From Bacillota bacterium (GTDB lineage: Bacteria; Bacillota; Clostridia; DSM-8532): 32,778 nucleotides of DNA. The notes under the pieces were generated by a model that made no database searches, had not been told where the DNA came from, and was given only the letters and a program-made list of their open reading frames with translations. The stretch covers positions 1 through 32,778 of the forward strand of contig JAKIML020000021.1 of the NCBI GenBank assembly GCA_022702935.2. Reading direction: 5' to 3'. Within the stretch, counting starts at the first letter, position 1, and every line of letters starts with the position of its first letter. The translations under genes were made by a program, and so were the position numbers. This document shows positions 1 through 9,036 of this stretch, one piece after another.

Positions 1-61
1 AAATCTAAGATAATGCGAGATAATGAAAGAAAATTAGAGATTATAGAGGGAGGAAACAATA

Positions 62-463
62 ATGGACACTATGGAAAAAGCAACCAAGAGAAGCTTACTG
101 CTTGATAAGGGTATTATACTCCAATCAGGCACGATTTGCCGGGACAAAATCAATCTCATATCCGGGGCGATGACCGCACCATTGATAGAAATGGTCTGGA
201 TATCCTCTGGTTATGATGCTAAGACCATAGAAAGAATTTCGACCACCTTAACTCACTTATACAAGAAAAACCAGCAAGCCGAAATGATGGCCGTACTGCG
301 TATTCTATACGATGTTTTGGGCATGCAGTTCCCGGAGGATGTTGAACTATTAGCAGATCACCCGGAGGCTCGGCAGTATTTTTTGTTTTCTTTTTTGTTG
401 GACATGGACGATTGTATGCATGATTTCATGGATGAGTTTGTTGTTAAGAGAAGCGAGATATAA
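62..463 (+). CDS. Hypothetical protein, 133 aa
   Basis: I do not recognise this protein. The start at 62 follows a good ribosome site (GGGAGGAAAC, about 7 bases upstream); a second Met lies three codons in. The product is small and mostly helical in appearance, with no signal peptide or membrane segment. Its C-terminal third is acidic and Met/Phe-rich (for example FLLDMDDCMHDFMDEF). Upstream, bases 1-61 are AT-rich with the GATAATG motif repeated but no clear promoter. It is separated from the AbiE pair by about 118 bp holding that pair's own promoter, so it is probably not part of that operon. As the leftmost gene here, its context beyond base 1 is unknown. Confidence 0.6.
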   Translation: MDTMEKATKRSLLLDKGIILQSGTICRDKINLISGAMTAPLIEMVWISSGYDAKTIERISTTLTHLYKKNQQAEMMAVLRILYDVLGMQFPEDVELLADHPEARQYFLFSFLLDMDDCMHDFMDEFVVKRSEI

Positions 464-472
464 TAAATGCAT

Positions 473-516
473 TCAAAACTTTTTGCCAAAATATTGTTTT
501 GCTAAAAAAGTTTTGA
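473..516. promoter_or_regulatory. Perfect inverted repeat, likely AbiEi operator
   Basis: A 12-bp arm TCAAAACTTTTT at 473-484 is repeated exactly in inverted orientation as AAAAAGTTTTGA at 505-516. The two arms flank the -35 box, and the right arm abuts the -10 box. Two further half-site-like copies follow before the start codon (TCAAAA near 539 and AAAGTTTTGA near 560). AbiEi antitoxins of characterised AbiE systems repress their own promoter by binding inverted repeats, so this is the natural operator candidate. Binding here is inferred. Confidence 0.65.
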
Positions 517-522
517 TATAAT
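494..522 (+). promoter_or_regulatory. Sigma-A type promoter of the abiE operon
   Basis: TTGTTT at 494-499 and a consensus TATAAT at 517-522 are separated by 17 bp. They lie 60 bp before the abiEi start codon and inside the inverted repeat described for 473-516, which fits autorepression. Confidence 0.7.
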
Positions 523-581
523 AAGCAAAAGAAATATATCAAAATTAAATTTTGGAATTAAAGTTTTGATGGAGTGATTAT

Positions 582-1361
582 ATGAACACAGATGAAAGGA
601 CAGCTAAAGAAATTTTTTATAAAGAACTTAAAGGATATATGCAAAATGGTGATGAATTAAGTGTCAAAAAGATATATTCCCTATTCCCCGAAATAAATCC
701 GAAAACAGTATCATGGCGATTACACGAATTAGTACAGCACGGAAAAATCCATAGGACTGGTCACGGATATTATGCCTTAACTGAAATAAGTGAAAACAAC
801 CCTGCTGGCTATGTTTATTTACAGAAGAAATCTCAATTGGTATATGATGTTGTTATAGATTATGGGTATGATTTTTATATTACCGGTTTGGATTCCTTAA
901 TTGGTTTACTGCTTCACATACCTGAAAAATATCCGGTATTGCTGGTAACAGAGGATGCAGGAATTGCGGAAATGCAGGAAATTCTAAGTCAAAAAGATTT
1001 TATTGTAATGACAGAAAAAGATCGCAAGATCATTGAAAATAGTACAATAAAGAACAAAATTGATGTCATTATTTTAAAAGGAAAAGATTTTTCATTATCT
1101 TTTGAACATATTGCCCAGAAAGAAAAAGGATTTATTGATTTGTACTATGCAGTTACCAGAATGGATTATGGAGTTTCAATACCGGAGTTATCAAGAATTT
1201 ATCAGAGTTTGCAAAGGAATAACTCCCTGTCCATTGCGAAGGTAAAAAGTGCTGCTCGAGATAGAGGAATAAGTACAGAGATTAACTGGCTTATAGAGAT
1301 AAATAAAGCTTCTAAAAAAGTACTGGAGTTTATGAGCTACCAGATTAAGGAGGCAAAATGA
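582..1361 (+). CDS. abiEi: AbiEi-family type IV antitoxin / transcriptional repressor
   Basis: A 259-aa protein with an N-terminal winged helix-turn-helix (about residues 10-70: VKKIYSLFP, then TVSWRLHELVQHGKIHRTGHGYYAL) followed by a longer alpha/beta C-terminal region. This layout is that of AbiEi antitoxins, which repress their own operon and counteract the AbiEii nucleotidyltransferase. The start at 582 has a GGAG site 10 bases upstream. The stop codon overlaps the start of the next gene (ATGA at 1358-1361), indicating translational coupling. The promoter and an inverted repeat lie directly upstream. The pairing with an AbiEii-like gene makes the call firm at family level. Whether it confers abortive phage infection or mainly stabilises the element cannot be read from sequence. 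Confidence 0.8.
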   Translation: MNTDERTAKEIFYKELKGYMQNGDELSVKKIYSLFPEINPKTVSWRLHELVQHGKIHRTGHGYYALTEISENNPAGYVYLQKKSQLVYDVVIDYGYDFYITGLDSLIGLLLHIPEKYPVLLVTEDAGIAEMQEILSQKDFIVMTEKDRKIIENSTIKNKIDVIILKGKDFSLSFEHIAQKEKGFIDLYYAVTRMDYGVSIPELSRIYQSLQRNNSLSIAKVKSAARDRGISTEINWLIEINKASKKVLEFMSYQIKEAK

Positions 1362-2578
1362 ACGGAATACGTCAAGAAAACTTAATTCTAGAACGTGATG
1401 TTTTTAAGAGAACAGAAATAGAAAGACGAATGGTAGATGGAGGCTTCAATTCAATAGCTAAATTTGAGCTATTTATATGGGATTTGGAAATGTTTCTGCA
1501 ACTGCAGAAAAAACTTAATGATAAAATCCTTCTTAAGGGTGGAGCAGCTACACAGTTTTATGTACCAATAACTGCTCAACGGACAAGTATAGACATTGAT
1601 ATGATTTGTTTAGCATCACGAGAAGAAGTACATAAAGTAATTTCCGAAATAGAATCAGAATTTAATGGAGAGCATGAATATTGCAAATTCAGATTTTACA
1701 AACCCAAGAATCCGAAATTGGGCTTGGAAGCTTTGGAAACATACTTTGTAACTGTACCAAGTATTTGTGAAGAAAAGGAATTGTTTTCTTCAAGAGGAAA
1801 ACAGGAAGTCAAGATTGAATTTATGTTCTCTAATCATAGATATGATATTAACAAAATTAAGCAGCCGGAACTATTTGCTTTAGAAACTGAAAAGGAGTTC
1901 AATATATTGGCATTGGAGAGTCTATTTGCTGATAAGCTTACAACACTTGGACCAACAACAATTGGTGTTTCCGACGAAAGAGCGGATGAGCAGTTTAAAC
2001 AAATATATGACGTTATAACATTGTTTATTTCAAATATGGACCGAATTATTAAAAACAAAGATAAGGTTAAGGCGAATTATGAAAAGGTTGCAAAGCTTGA
2101 ATGTGAAATGCATGGTATTCCATTTGATCCGGAAAACCTTTATAAAGATATGATGTTACTTATAAACCGGGTCAAAAATATTGAAAGTAACAGTACCCTG
2201 TTGCAGCGGGCGAATGACTTTCAAGCTCTATATCTTAGAAATATCGTAAACAGGGATAAAGCACAGTGGGCAATTGTAGGATATCAGCTTAAGCTTCTTG
2301 TAGAGTATATTTTCCAGGATGATGCAAAAATTTTGCAATTCAGGGAGATCGAAGAACTTATTGAAAAATTGAAGTTTGAGAATATACATGGCCCCGAACG
2401 AGGACGTTTAAATAGGGAGGCGCGCAGTTTATTAGAAGCAAATTTTAAAACTATAGAAGGACTGTCATTAGATCTTTTCAGAAAACGTATCGATAGAATT
2501 ATCTGGGAGCTGGTTAGTTTTGTCTCTTTTGATGCGATTATAGAATCCTTGAAAGTAATACTTGCTGAGCACTATTAA
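1358..2578 (+). CDS. abiEii: AbiEii-family nucleotidyltransferase toxin (type IV TA)
   Basis: A 406-aa protein with the nucleotidyltransferase signature of AbiEii toxins: LLKGGAATQFY around residues 58-68, then RTSIDIDM around 75-82, giving the paired aspartates expected for metal binding (D79 and D81). A lysine-containing ADKL segment follows near residue 190, in the position typical of the family. The C-terminal half is helical. Characterised AbiEii proteins are NTP-using enzymes that cause reversible growth arrest and are neutralised by AbiEi without a stable protein complex. The gene overlaps abiEi by 4 bp and has a strong AAGGAGG site within its end. The key residues look intact, so it is probably active. 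Confidence 0.82.
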   Translation: MNGIRQENLILERDVFKRTEIERRMVDGGFNSIAKFELFIWDLEMFLQLQKKLNDKILLKGGAATQFYVPITAQRTSIDIDMICLASREEVHKVISEIESEFNGEHEYCKFRFYKPKNPKLGLEALETYFVTVPSICEEKELFSSRGKQEVKIEFMFSNHRYDINKIKQPELFALETEKEFNILALESLFADKLTTLGPTTIGVSDERADEQFKQIYDVITLFISNMDRIIKNKDKVKANYEKVAKLECEMHGIPFDPENLYKDMMLLINRVKNIESNSTLLQRANDFQALYLRNIVNRDKAQWAIVGYQLKLLVEYIFQDDAKILQFREIEELIEKLKFENIHGPERGRLNREARSLLEANFKTIEGLSLDLFRKRIDRIIWELVSFVSFDAIIESLKVILAEHY

Positions 2579-2765
2579 GATTGAATTTGGTTAGGTTAAA
2601 TGACTAATGCTGAAAAGTGGAATGGAGCCTTTTTCTATACCCAAACTAACAATTGAAATAATATAAATACTCGAAAGCATTAGAAAAATGGTATATTTTG
2701 TGATAAGATATCATTAATAACTCTTAAGGTTTGACATAAATGGAATGGTGTAGGAGAGCGTTTCT

Positions 2766-5372
2766 ATGTCGGTAGAGAAAAACCTTTATGAATTAATTCA
2801 AAAATGTGATATCTGCCTAAATGGAGAAGTGATTTCAAGAGAACTCCTACTAAAAACGTATGCTCAATTTATTTCTGAAACAATTTGCTCCGACAAGCAT
2901 GAAGTTGGGGTTTCTTTACATACCGGTTCCATTTGCTTTGATTTGATTACTATTGCTTATGCAGCTTTAAGCTGTTTGCTGTATGATCAAACGCCTCCGG
3001 AGGATATTGTCAATTCATTAAAAGAAGGCGATTTAATTATATACAATGGACGTACAAGAGCTGTTTTCATGGGTATGGATGAGAATGGCTATGCACGTAT
3101 AAGGCAAGAAGTTGTAAGCTATGGACAAAAAACCTCTCTTATAAGTACAATTGCTCCCCGTAATTTCTATAAAATCAAACCTTACCAAGGAAATTCAACT
3201 AGGTTAGACGGTAGGGGTATTCGAGAAAATCCTAATGCAAGAATTGATTTTATCGAAAGCGTGTTTCAAAGAGATAGGACGAACATATCAGGTTTAATCC
3301 ATAAATCAGTAGTTATTGTAGCCAGTAGAGAAACCACAGATATGATAGTTAGAGGTACGGTAATTCATTATGATGTTGACAAGAGTATTAAATTAACGGA
3401 ACTTGTTAGCGCATCATACTTTACTGAAAATGATGAATATACATACTTAGGAAATCCGGGAAAAACAGAAGCCGTTCTTAAATTTACGAATCGGGTATCA
3501 TTGGCCCGAGAGTATATTATTGATGATGAAAATCAAGAAATCATTGGTCTTATTGTTTTAGGAAAGCAAAATGTAGATATCGGCAAATTTGAGCTTACAG
3601 GACTTATGGGTAGACAAAGTTTAAAGTATATCCTTATTTCTTATGCGCTAGACTGTGACGACAACAAAGGATTTCTTGAAACATATCCGGATATTAAATT
3701 GTTTTCATGTACCAAGGATTTATTATTATCCTATTCGGTTCCTGCTGTTTGCCGTACCGGTTTTGTGGATGAATTAAACACGCAAATCGATAATATTATA
3801 GATAAAAAAATTGAAATTGTTGAGATTTATAGCGAAATTGATTGGAATACATATATCAGAACAAAAAAAGATATCTATTTTATAAAAAATTATGAGTATT
3901 CCGATAACGATACGGAATATTTTGTTATTCATAGTTTTTCTTTGCTTAATCTACTTTCTACGGCTGTGTTTTCCGTGACTTCCATTGAAAAAGCTATTAC
4001 GGAAGGAACAGTCGGATGTCTTTCCCCCCTAGAACAATTGGACAAACTTGAGGAAATAGCAAAATCTTTTTCGGGTATATTGGGAGAGAAAATGAAGTCG
4101 GTAACAACCGTCTTACAAATAATGCATTCCAATATACTTTACAAAAACTTAAAGTATGAGTTTATCAAAAACAGACTTACTAATAAAGCTATAGGCGAGT
4201 ATATTGCATTTGTTGTTCCCAAAGCGTTTTATAAAACTTTACTTTCTGCTCAACTAGAGAGTGACGGGTTTAGCGGGTTACAGATTGACATAGTAAATGC
4301 TGGCAGATTGGATACCCCAAAGCAATATAATGAGATAATAGTTGTTGGTGCATTTAAAGCAAAGGGGTTTGACATGTTTTCTACACCCTCTTCATCCCAT
4401 ATAGTTTGTTTGTTGTATCCATATGAGTTCGTTCTACATAACATTGAAAGTCGTCGACATAAAGAAATAGAACAACTATATAATGAGCATTCATATATAA
4501 AGCTAGATTTAGATGCAATTCAATCGGAAGAAAAAACAGAACCATTTATTGAAGAGCAAAACATGGAAAAGATTGATATTGATCTTAGTAAATATATAGA
4601 GGACATTACAATAAAGTCAACTATAAATTATATAAGCAATGTTGGAGGAAGTTCCGGTACCACATTAATGGCAGATATTATTCGAGTTGCAATATTTCAT
4701 GACGGCGAGAAGGTATTTTTTTCAAAATACTATACGCCATACGTTTTAGATCAAGAACAATGTATAGTGAACGAAACAAATGTAAAATCCCTACAGTCTG
4801 GCGATACTCTGATTTTCACGAGATATACGGAACAAACCAAAGATATTGTTGATGAAATAATCCTTAAAATTCTTGCATCCCCAAATACGGGACAAGATAT
4901 AAAAGAAGCTTACAGAAAGTCTAGATATTGGAAAAACGCACTAAAAAAGCACATGTTAGATAATGGATTATCGTTTAAGGATATTTCTAAGCAAATGTGC
5001 TCCTATGGTAAAGCCAAGCATGAAGTGACACTACGTTCTTGGATAAATGATGAAAGCCATATTGTCGGACCGCGTGACGTGGATTCTTTTTATCAAATTG
5101 CTTTAATTTGCAATGATGAGGAAATGCTTGCCGATCCGGATAGTTTCTGGGAAGCATGTGACATTATACGTTCCTTGAGAATAAAAGTATTAAGACTTAT
5201 AGGTAAAAGCATAATTCGCAGTTTCCAAGGGGTACAAAATGAATCTGATGAGTTGCTTTCAATTGTTAAAGAAAAAGTAGAGGAATTATCTCATGTTATA
5301 CAAATTGAGGCTATTGCAGATGTCACTGGTGTTAAAGTACCGGTATATTTAGCCAATCGGCCAATTCAGTAA
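2766..5372 (+). CDS. drmE: DISARM class 2 protein DrmE (probable)
   Basis: An 868-aa protein in the position and size range of drmE, the gene of unknown biochemical function that marks class 2 DISARM and precedes drmA. The start at 2766 has a TAGGAGAG site 8-9 bases upstream. Visible features are a small beta-rich segment near residues 85-105 (LKEGDLIIYNGRTRAVF), a Rossmann-like stretch near 180 (SVVIVASRE) and another near 525 (EIIVVGAFKAKGF followed by CLLYPYEF). This resembles a degenerate helicase-like core without a Walker A motif. A helical C-terminus contains TLRSWINDE near residue 757. There is no signal or membrane segment. It is followed 16 bp later by drmA, so the two are surely co-transcribed. 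The call relies mainly on order and on the general look of the family, hence moderate confidence. Confidence 0.72.
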   Translation: MSVEKNLYELIQKCDICLNGEVISRELLLKTYAQFISETICSDKHEVGVSLHTGSICFDLITIAYAALSCLLYDQTPPEDIVNSLKEGDLIIYNGRTRAVFMGMDENGYARIRQEVVSYGQKTSLISTIAPRNFYKIKPYQGNSTRLDGRGIRENPNARIDFIESVFQRDRTNISGLIHKSVVIVASRETTDMIVRGTVIHYDVDKSIKLTELVSASYFTENDEYTYLGNPGKTEAVLKFTNRVSLAREYIIDDENQEIIGLIVLGKQNVDIGKFELTGLMGRQSLKYILISYALDCDDNKGFLETYPDIKLFSCTKDLLLSYSVPAVCRTGFVDELNTQIDNIIDKKIEIVEIYSEIDWNTYIRTKKDIYFIKNYEYSDNDTEYFVIHSFSLLNLLSTAVFSVTSIEKAITEGTVGCLSPLEQLDKLEEIAKSFSGILGEKMKSVTTVLQIMHSNILYKNLKYEFIKNRLTNKAIGEYIAFVVPKAFYKTLLSAQLESDGFSGLQIDIVNAGRLDTPKQYNEIIVVGAFKAKGFDMFSTPSSSHIVCLLYPYEFVLHNIESRRHKEIEQLYNEHSYIKLDLDAIQSEEKTEPFIEEQNMEKIDIDLSKYIEDITIKSTINYISNVGGSSGTTLMADIIRVAIFHDGEKVFFSKYYTPYVLDQEQCIVNETNVKSLQSGDTLIFTRYTEQTKDIVDEIILKILASPNTGQDIKEAYRKSRYWKNALKKHMLDNGLSFKDISKQMCSYGKAKHEVTLRSWINDESHIVGPRDVDSFYQIALICNDEEMLADPDSFWEACDIIRSLRIKVLRLIGKSIIRSFQGVQNESDELLSIVKEKVEELSHVIQIEAIADVTGVKVPVYLANRPIQ

Positions 5373-5388
5373 CGGGGGGAGATATTGA

Positions 5389-8300
5389 ATGAATGATTTT
5401 GATTTGCGTAAGCAGGCATATGCGGCACGGAATGTTTTAATTGATGAGATAAAAAAAGAGCTACTTGGACCCGGGTCGGAATACTCTATTCCGGATGCAG
5501 ATCACGAAATTATTACCGACTTGCCGGAAGTAAGGTATTCCGTCGGTATTTTATTTCCTCAAAAAGAAAGATATGAGGCAGATAATAATGATCCCATACG
5601 TCCTAGCGAGAATATGGTTGATATTGAAGAAAATGTACTTGATGAAAATGAAGAACCGGAAGTGCCGGAGATACCTTCATGGTATAAAAGCGCCATTGGT
5701 GATGCCGAAGAAGATTCCCTCGATGAAGAAATCAATTTAGCTTCACAACGTTTACCCTCATCAATGGGATTTACCTTCTTTGTTAAGGGTGAATGCACTC
5801 AAATTCATTTTGAGTTAAGCTTCGGTACATACCGTAAAACTAGACTCGAAGATTGTATGGTTCCTTTCAAACCGGAATATGATGATTATGAAATTCCTAC
5901 ACCCTTTTCGCAATATGTTGAATTCGATAAGGATAGAGCCCTTTTACGGCTTAAAGCGCCTTTAAAAAAACAGGATGTATTTAAAGCTTATGAGTCGAAT
6001 AATTTTGGAGATTATGTATTGAAAGAGCGATTAATCAGCCTATGCAATCAATTAGGTCGTAGCGGATACATACGTGTTCCTCATAAAACCAAGGTAATCG
6101 TTAATTTTTCCGACTCGGATTATGTGGATAATATTGATAAAATAGACGGAACTACTGCTAAGATTACCGCTTTAAGACGCAAAATGGGAGATGGGGTTTA
6201 CGCCATTACCATAATGATGGTAAACGAAGCCGTTGGTAGCTATAACGGATTGAATTCAATTTTTCAGCCGGTTATTAGAGTGTCTTCCGAGGCGAACAGC
6301 CCGTTCTTGTTTTGTGCGTATGATTCTTTAAAAGAGAATTTTACCGGTGACGAAGAAGAGTTGTCTCTCGCATTGCTTTATAGAAATAGACATATATATG
6401 GCACCGGTCACGGAACATCTGTAAATTGGTCTGTTGACGCCGAAGGGCATGGATATATTGAAAACGACTTTTTCCCAGTAAATGAGGTTCCTCAAATTGA
6501 TTTCGATATCCCAAAATCTTTCGATGTAAATGCCCGCTGTTTATCCATGAAGTATTTATCGGATTTAGATTCCAGTCCCGTTTGCGAAAAAATCAGATCT
6601 ATGCAAACACTGATAGATGCATACTCATCATGGATAGATGATTTAGTGGCTATGAGTCGAGATACAACAAAGGTAGCAGTCATATTTCAACCGAAAGCAC
6701 TGGAACACATTGCTAAGTGTCGTGAATCATGTAATCGAATGTATAAGGGTTTGGAATTGCTGAAAGACCCAAAAAACAAACTTGTATGGGATGCATTTAC
6801 TTTGGCAAATAGGGCCATGTTCATGCAGCGAATCCATTTGAAAATACAAGAAACCGATAAATATCCCAATGACAGGGAGCTTCAAAATGAAGTGCAGTCT
6901 TTGGATTATTATAATGCCGATGATAAATACACATGGCGTCCATTTCAGCTTGCCTTTTTACTTATGAGTATTCGATCCATCGTCGACCAAACCTGTAATG
7001 AACGTGATATTGTGGATTTAATATGGTTCCCTACCGGCGGTGGCAAAACAGAAGCATATTTAGGTCTTACAGCATTTACGATTTTTTTCAGAAGACTTGC
7101 ATATCCGAAGTTGTCGGGTGGTACTGCGGTAATTATGAGATATACGTTGCGCCTATTGGCGGCACAGCAATTTATTAGAGCCGCAACGTTAATCTGTGCA
7201 TGTGAAACAATAAGAAAGGACTGTAAAAAACACAAGAAATATCCTATTTATCCTCTTGGAGAGGAATCTATATCTATCGGGTTATGGATCGGAGGGGATC
7301 ATACACCTAATAAAAACGATCAAGCAAAAAAATTCCTGGCAAAGTTAACTGATCCTTCCGTCAAAGATATACGATACGCTAAAGACAGATATAATAAATT
7401 TCAAGTCTTAAAATGCCCATGGTGTGGAACAAAACTGGTTAAGGACAACGATCCCCAGAGTGGAAAAACAGTTGGACAATGGGGTTATTTCCTAAAGAAT
7501 AACAAAAATTTTTATATAGCTTGTACTCAAGAAGGGTGTAAATTTGAAGCAAAACTACCAATTCAAATTGTAGATGAAGAGTTGTATGAAAATCCTCCTA
7601 CATTATTATTTGGAACGGTCGATAAATTTGCTATGCTTCCATGGAAGCAAGAAGTCGGTTCTTTTTTTGCAACAGACAGCCACAATAGGACGCCCGAATT
7701 AATTATACAAGACGAATTGCACCTTATTTCGGGGCCATTAGGAACTTTGGTCGGATTATATGAAACTGCTATTGATGCGCTATGCTCGGCAAAAGGTGTT
7801 AAGCCTAAAATAGTTGCCTCCACGGCAACAATACGTAGGGCAAAGGAGCAATGTTCCGTCCTTTATAATAGAGAAGTCCATCAATTTCCCTCCCCTGGTA
7901 TTAATGCGGAAGATTCATTCTTTGCGCGTGAAGCAGAAATATCTACTGAGAATAACCGGTATGGTCGCATATATGTCGGGCTAATGCCTTCAGGGAAAAC
8001 TAAAGCTATGATGGAGGTTAGAACCATTGCGGCAATATTACAGAGAGTGGATATGATGCAACTTCCTGATGAGGTTAAAGATAAGTTTTGGACACTGGCG
8101 ATATATTTTAATAGTTTAAGAGATTTAGGGAAATGTTCAACATTAATTGACGATGACGTTAAAGACTTTATAAAAAGGACTGCATATCGCTTTGGTATTG
8201 GAAGAGGTCGTGTTATAGGGGGTGCGGCCGAATTAACAAGCCGCGTATCAACCTCCCAATTAAATGAGACCTTGGAAAAATTAGAAAGATTTCAATATTC

Positions 8301-9036
8301 TAAGAAGAATATTGAAAATAAAAAATATGCCGTCAATACCTTACTTGCTACCAATATGATTTCCGTCGGCGTAGATGTTGCAAGGCTTAACGTAATGCTC
8401 TTAGTCGGTCAACCGAAATTAACCAGTGAATATATTCAAGCATCGAGTCGTATAGGACGTTCATATCCCGGTGTGGCGTTTACCTTATACGACGGATCAA
8501 AAAGTCGAGATCGCTCACATTATGAACAGTTCAAAGCGTACCATGAATCATTTTATAAATATGTTGAGCCCACCGGTGCAACTCCATTTTCAAAACCTGC
8601 AAGGGATAGAGCGTTGCATGCGGTAATCGTTACTTTTTTGAGGCATATTTACGGACTATCGCAAGACAGTGATGCGGCAATGTTTGACAAAGACTCCGAT
8701 CAACTAGGTTTGGAACAAATTAAAGAGTTTATTGTAAAGAGAATTCGTGATATAAAAAGACGATCTACTTCTAAAATAGCAGACGAATCGGAAATTACTT
8801 TAAAAGAAATTAACGAATTCTTCGAAACCTGGCAACAAAGAGTAGAGATTGCGGGCAGGAAAAGCTTTTTCTATGGTGACAGATATATGATTAAACCTCC
8901 GGCCGGAGATGCAAAAAGACTTATGAAGGTATATGGTAGCAGTGGTCTAGATCCTGCTATTGAAACAATGACCTCTATGCGTAATGTAGATAAAAATGTA
9001 GCGGCAAATATGCTGATATGGGAGGACGATTTATGA
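5389..9036 (+). CDS. drmA: DISARM helicase DrmA
   Basis: A 1215-aa superfamily 2 helicase. After about 500 residues without obvious motifs come Walker A (FPTGGGKTEA, about residue 547), a four-cysteine zinc site (CPWCG near 676 and CTQEGCKF near 710), a DEAD-like box in the form IIQDELHLISG (about 772), motif III-like VASTATIRR (about 806), and the C-terminal helicase lobe with MISVGVDVARLNVMLL and QASSRIGRS (about 990-1025), including the arginine-finger motif. In DISARM, DrmA with DrmB forms the DNA-loading and translocating core that senses incoming unmodified phage DNA. The start at 5389 follows a GGGGGA site. The gene ends in an ATGA overlap with drmB. All ATPase motifs are present, so it should be functional. 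Confidence 0.88.
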   Translation: MNDFDLRKQAYAARNVLIDEIKKELLGPGSEYSIPDADHEIITDLPEVRYSVGILFPQKERYEADNNDPIRPSENMVDIEENVLDENEEPEVPEIPSWYKSAIGDAEEDSLDEEINLASQRLPSSMGFTFFVKGECTQIHFELSFGTYRKTRLEDCMVPFKPEYDDYEIPTPFSQYVEFDKDRALLRLKAPLKKQDVFKAYESNNFGDYVLKERLISLCNQLGRSGYIRVPHKTKVIVNFSDSDYVDNIDKIDGTTAKITALRRKMGDGVYAITIMMVNEAVGSYNGLNSIFQPVIRVSSEANSPFLFCAYDSLKENFTGDEEELSLALLYRNRHIYGTGHGTSVNWSVDAEGHGYIENDFFPVNEVPQIDFDIPKSFDVNARCLSMKYLSDLDSSPVCEKIRSMQTLIDAYSSWIDDLVAMSRDTTKVAVIFQPKALEHIAKCRESCNRMYKGLELLKDPKNKLVWDAFTLANRAMFMQRIHLKIQETDKYPNDRELQNEVQSLDYYNADDKYTWRPFQLAFLLMSIRSIVDQTCNERDIVDLIWFPTGGGKTEAYLGLTAFTIFFRRLAYPKLSGGTAVIMRYTLRLLAAQQFIRAATLICACETIRKDCKKHKKYPIYPLGEESISIGLWIGGDHTPNKNDQAKKFLAKLTDPSVKDIRYAKDRYNKFQVLKCPWCGTKLVKDNDPQSGKTVGQWGYFLKNNKNFYIACTQEGCKFEAKLPIQIVDEELYENPPTLLFGTVDKFAMLPWKQEVGSFFATDSHNRTPELIIQDELHLISGPLGTLVGLYETAIDALCSAKGVKPKIVASTATIRRAKEQCSVLYNREVHQFPSPGINAEDSFFAREAEISTENNRYGRIYVGLMPSGKTKAMMEVRTIAAILQRVDMMQLPDEVKDKFWTLAIYFNSLRDLGKCSTLIDDDVKDFIKRTAYRFGIGRGRVIGGAAELTSRVSTSQLNETLEKLERFQYSKKNIENKKYAVNTLLATNMISVGVDVARLNVMLLVGQPKLTSEYIQASSRIGRSYPGVAFTLYDGSKSRDRSHYEQFKAYHESFYKYVEPTGATPFSKPARDRALHAVIVTFLRHIYGLSQDSDAAMFDKDSDQLGLEQIKEFIVKRIRDIKRRSTSKIADESEITLKEINEFFETWQQRVEIAGRKSFFYGDRYMIKPPAGDAKRLMKVYGSSGLDPAIETMTSMRNVDKNVAANMLIWEDDL

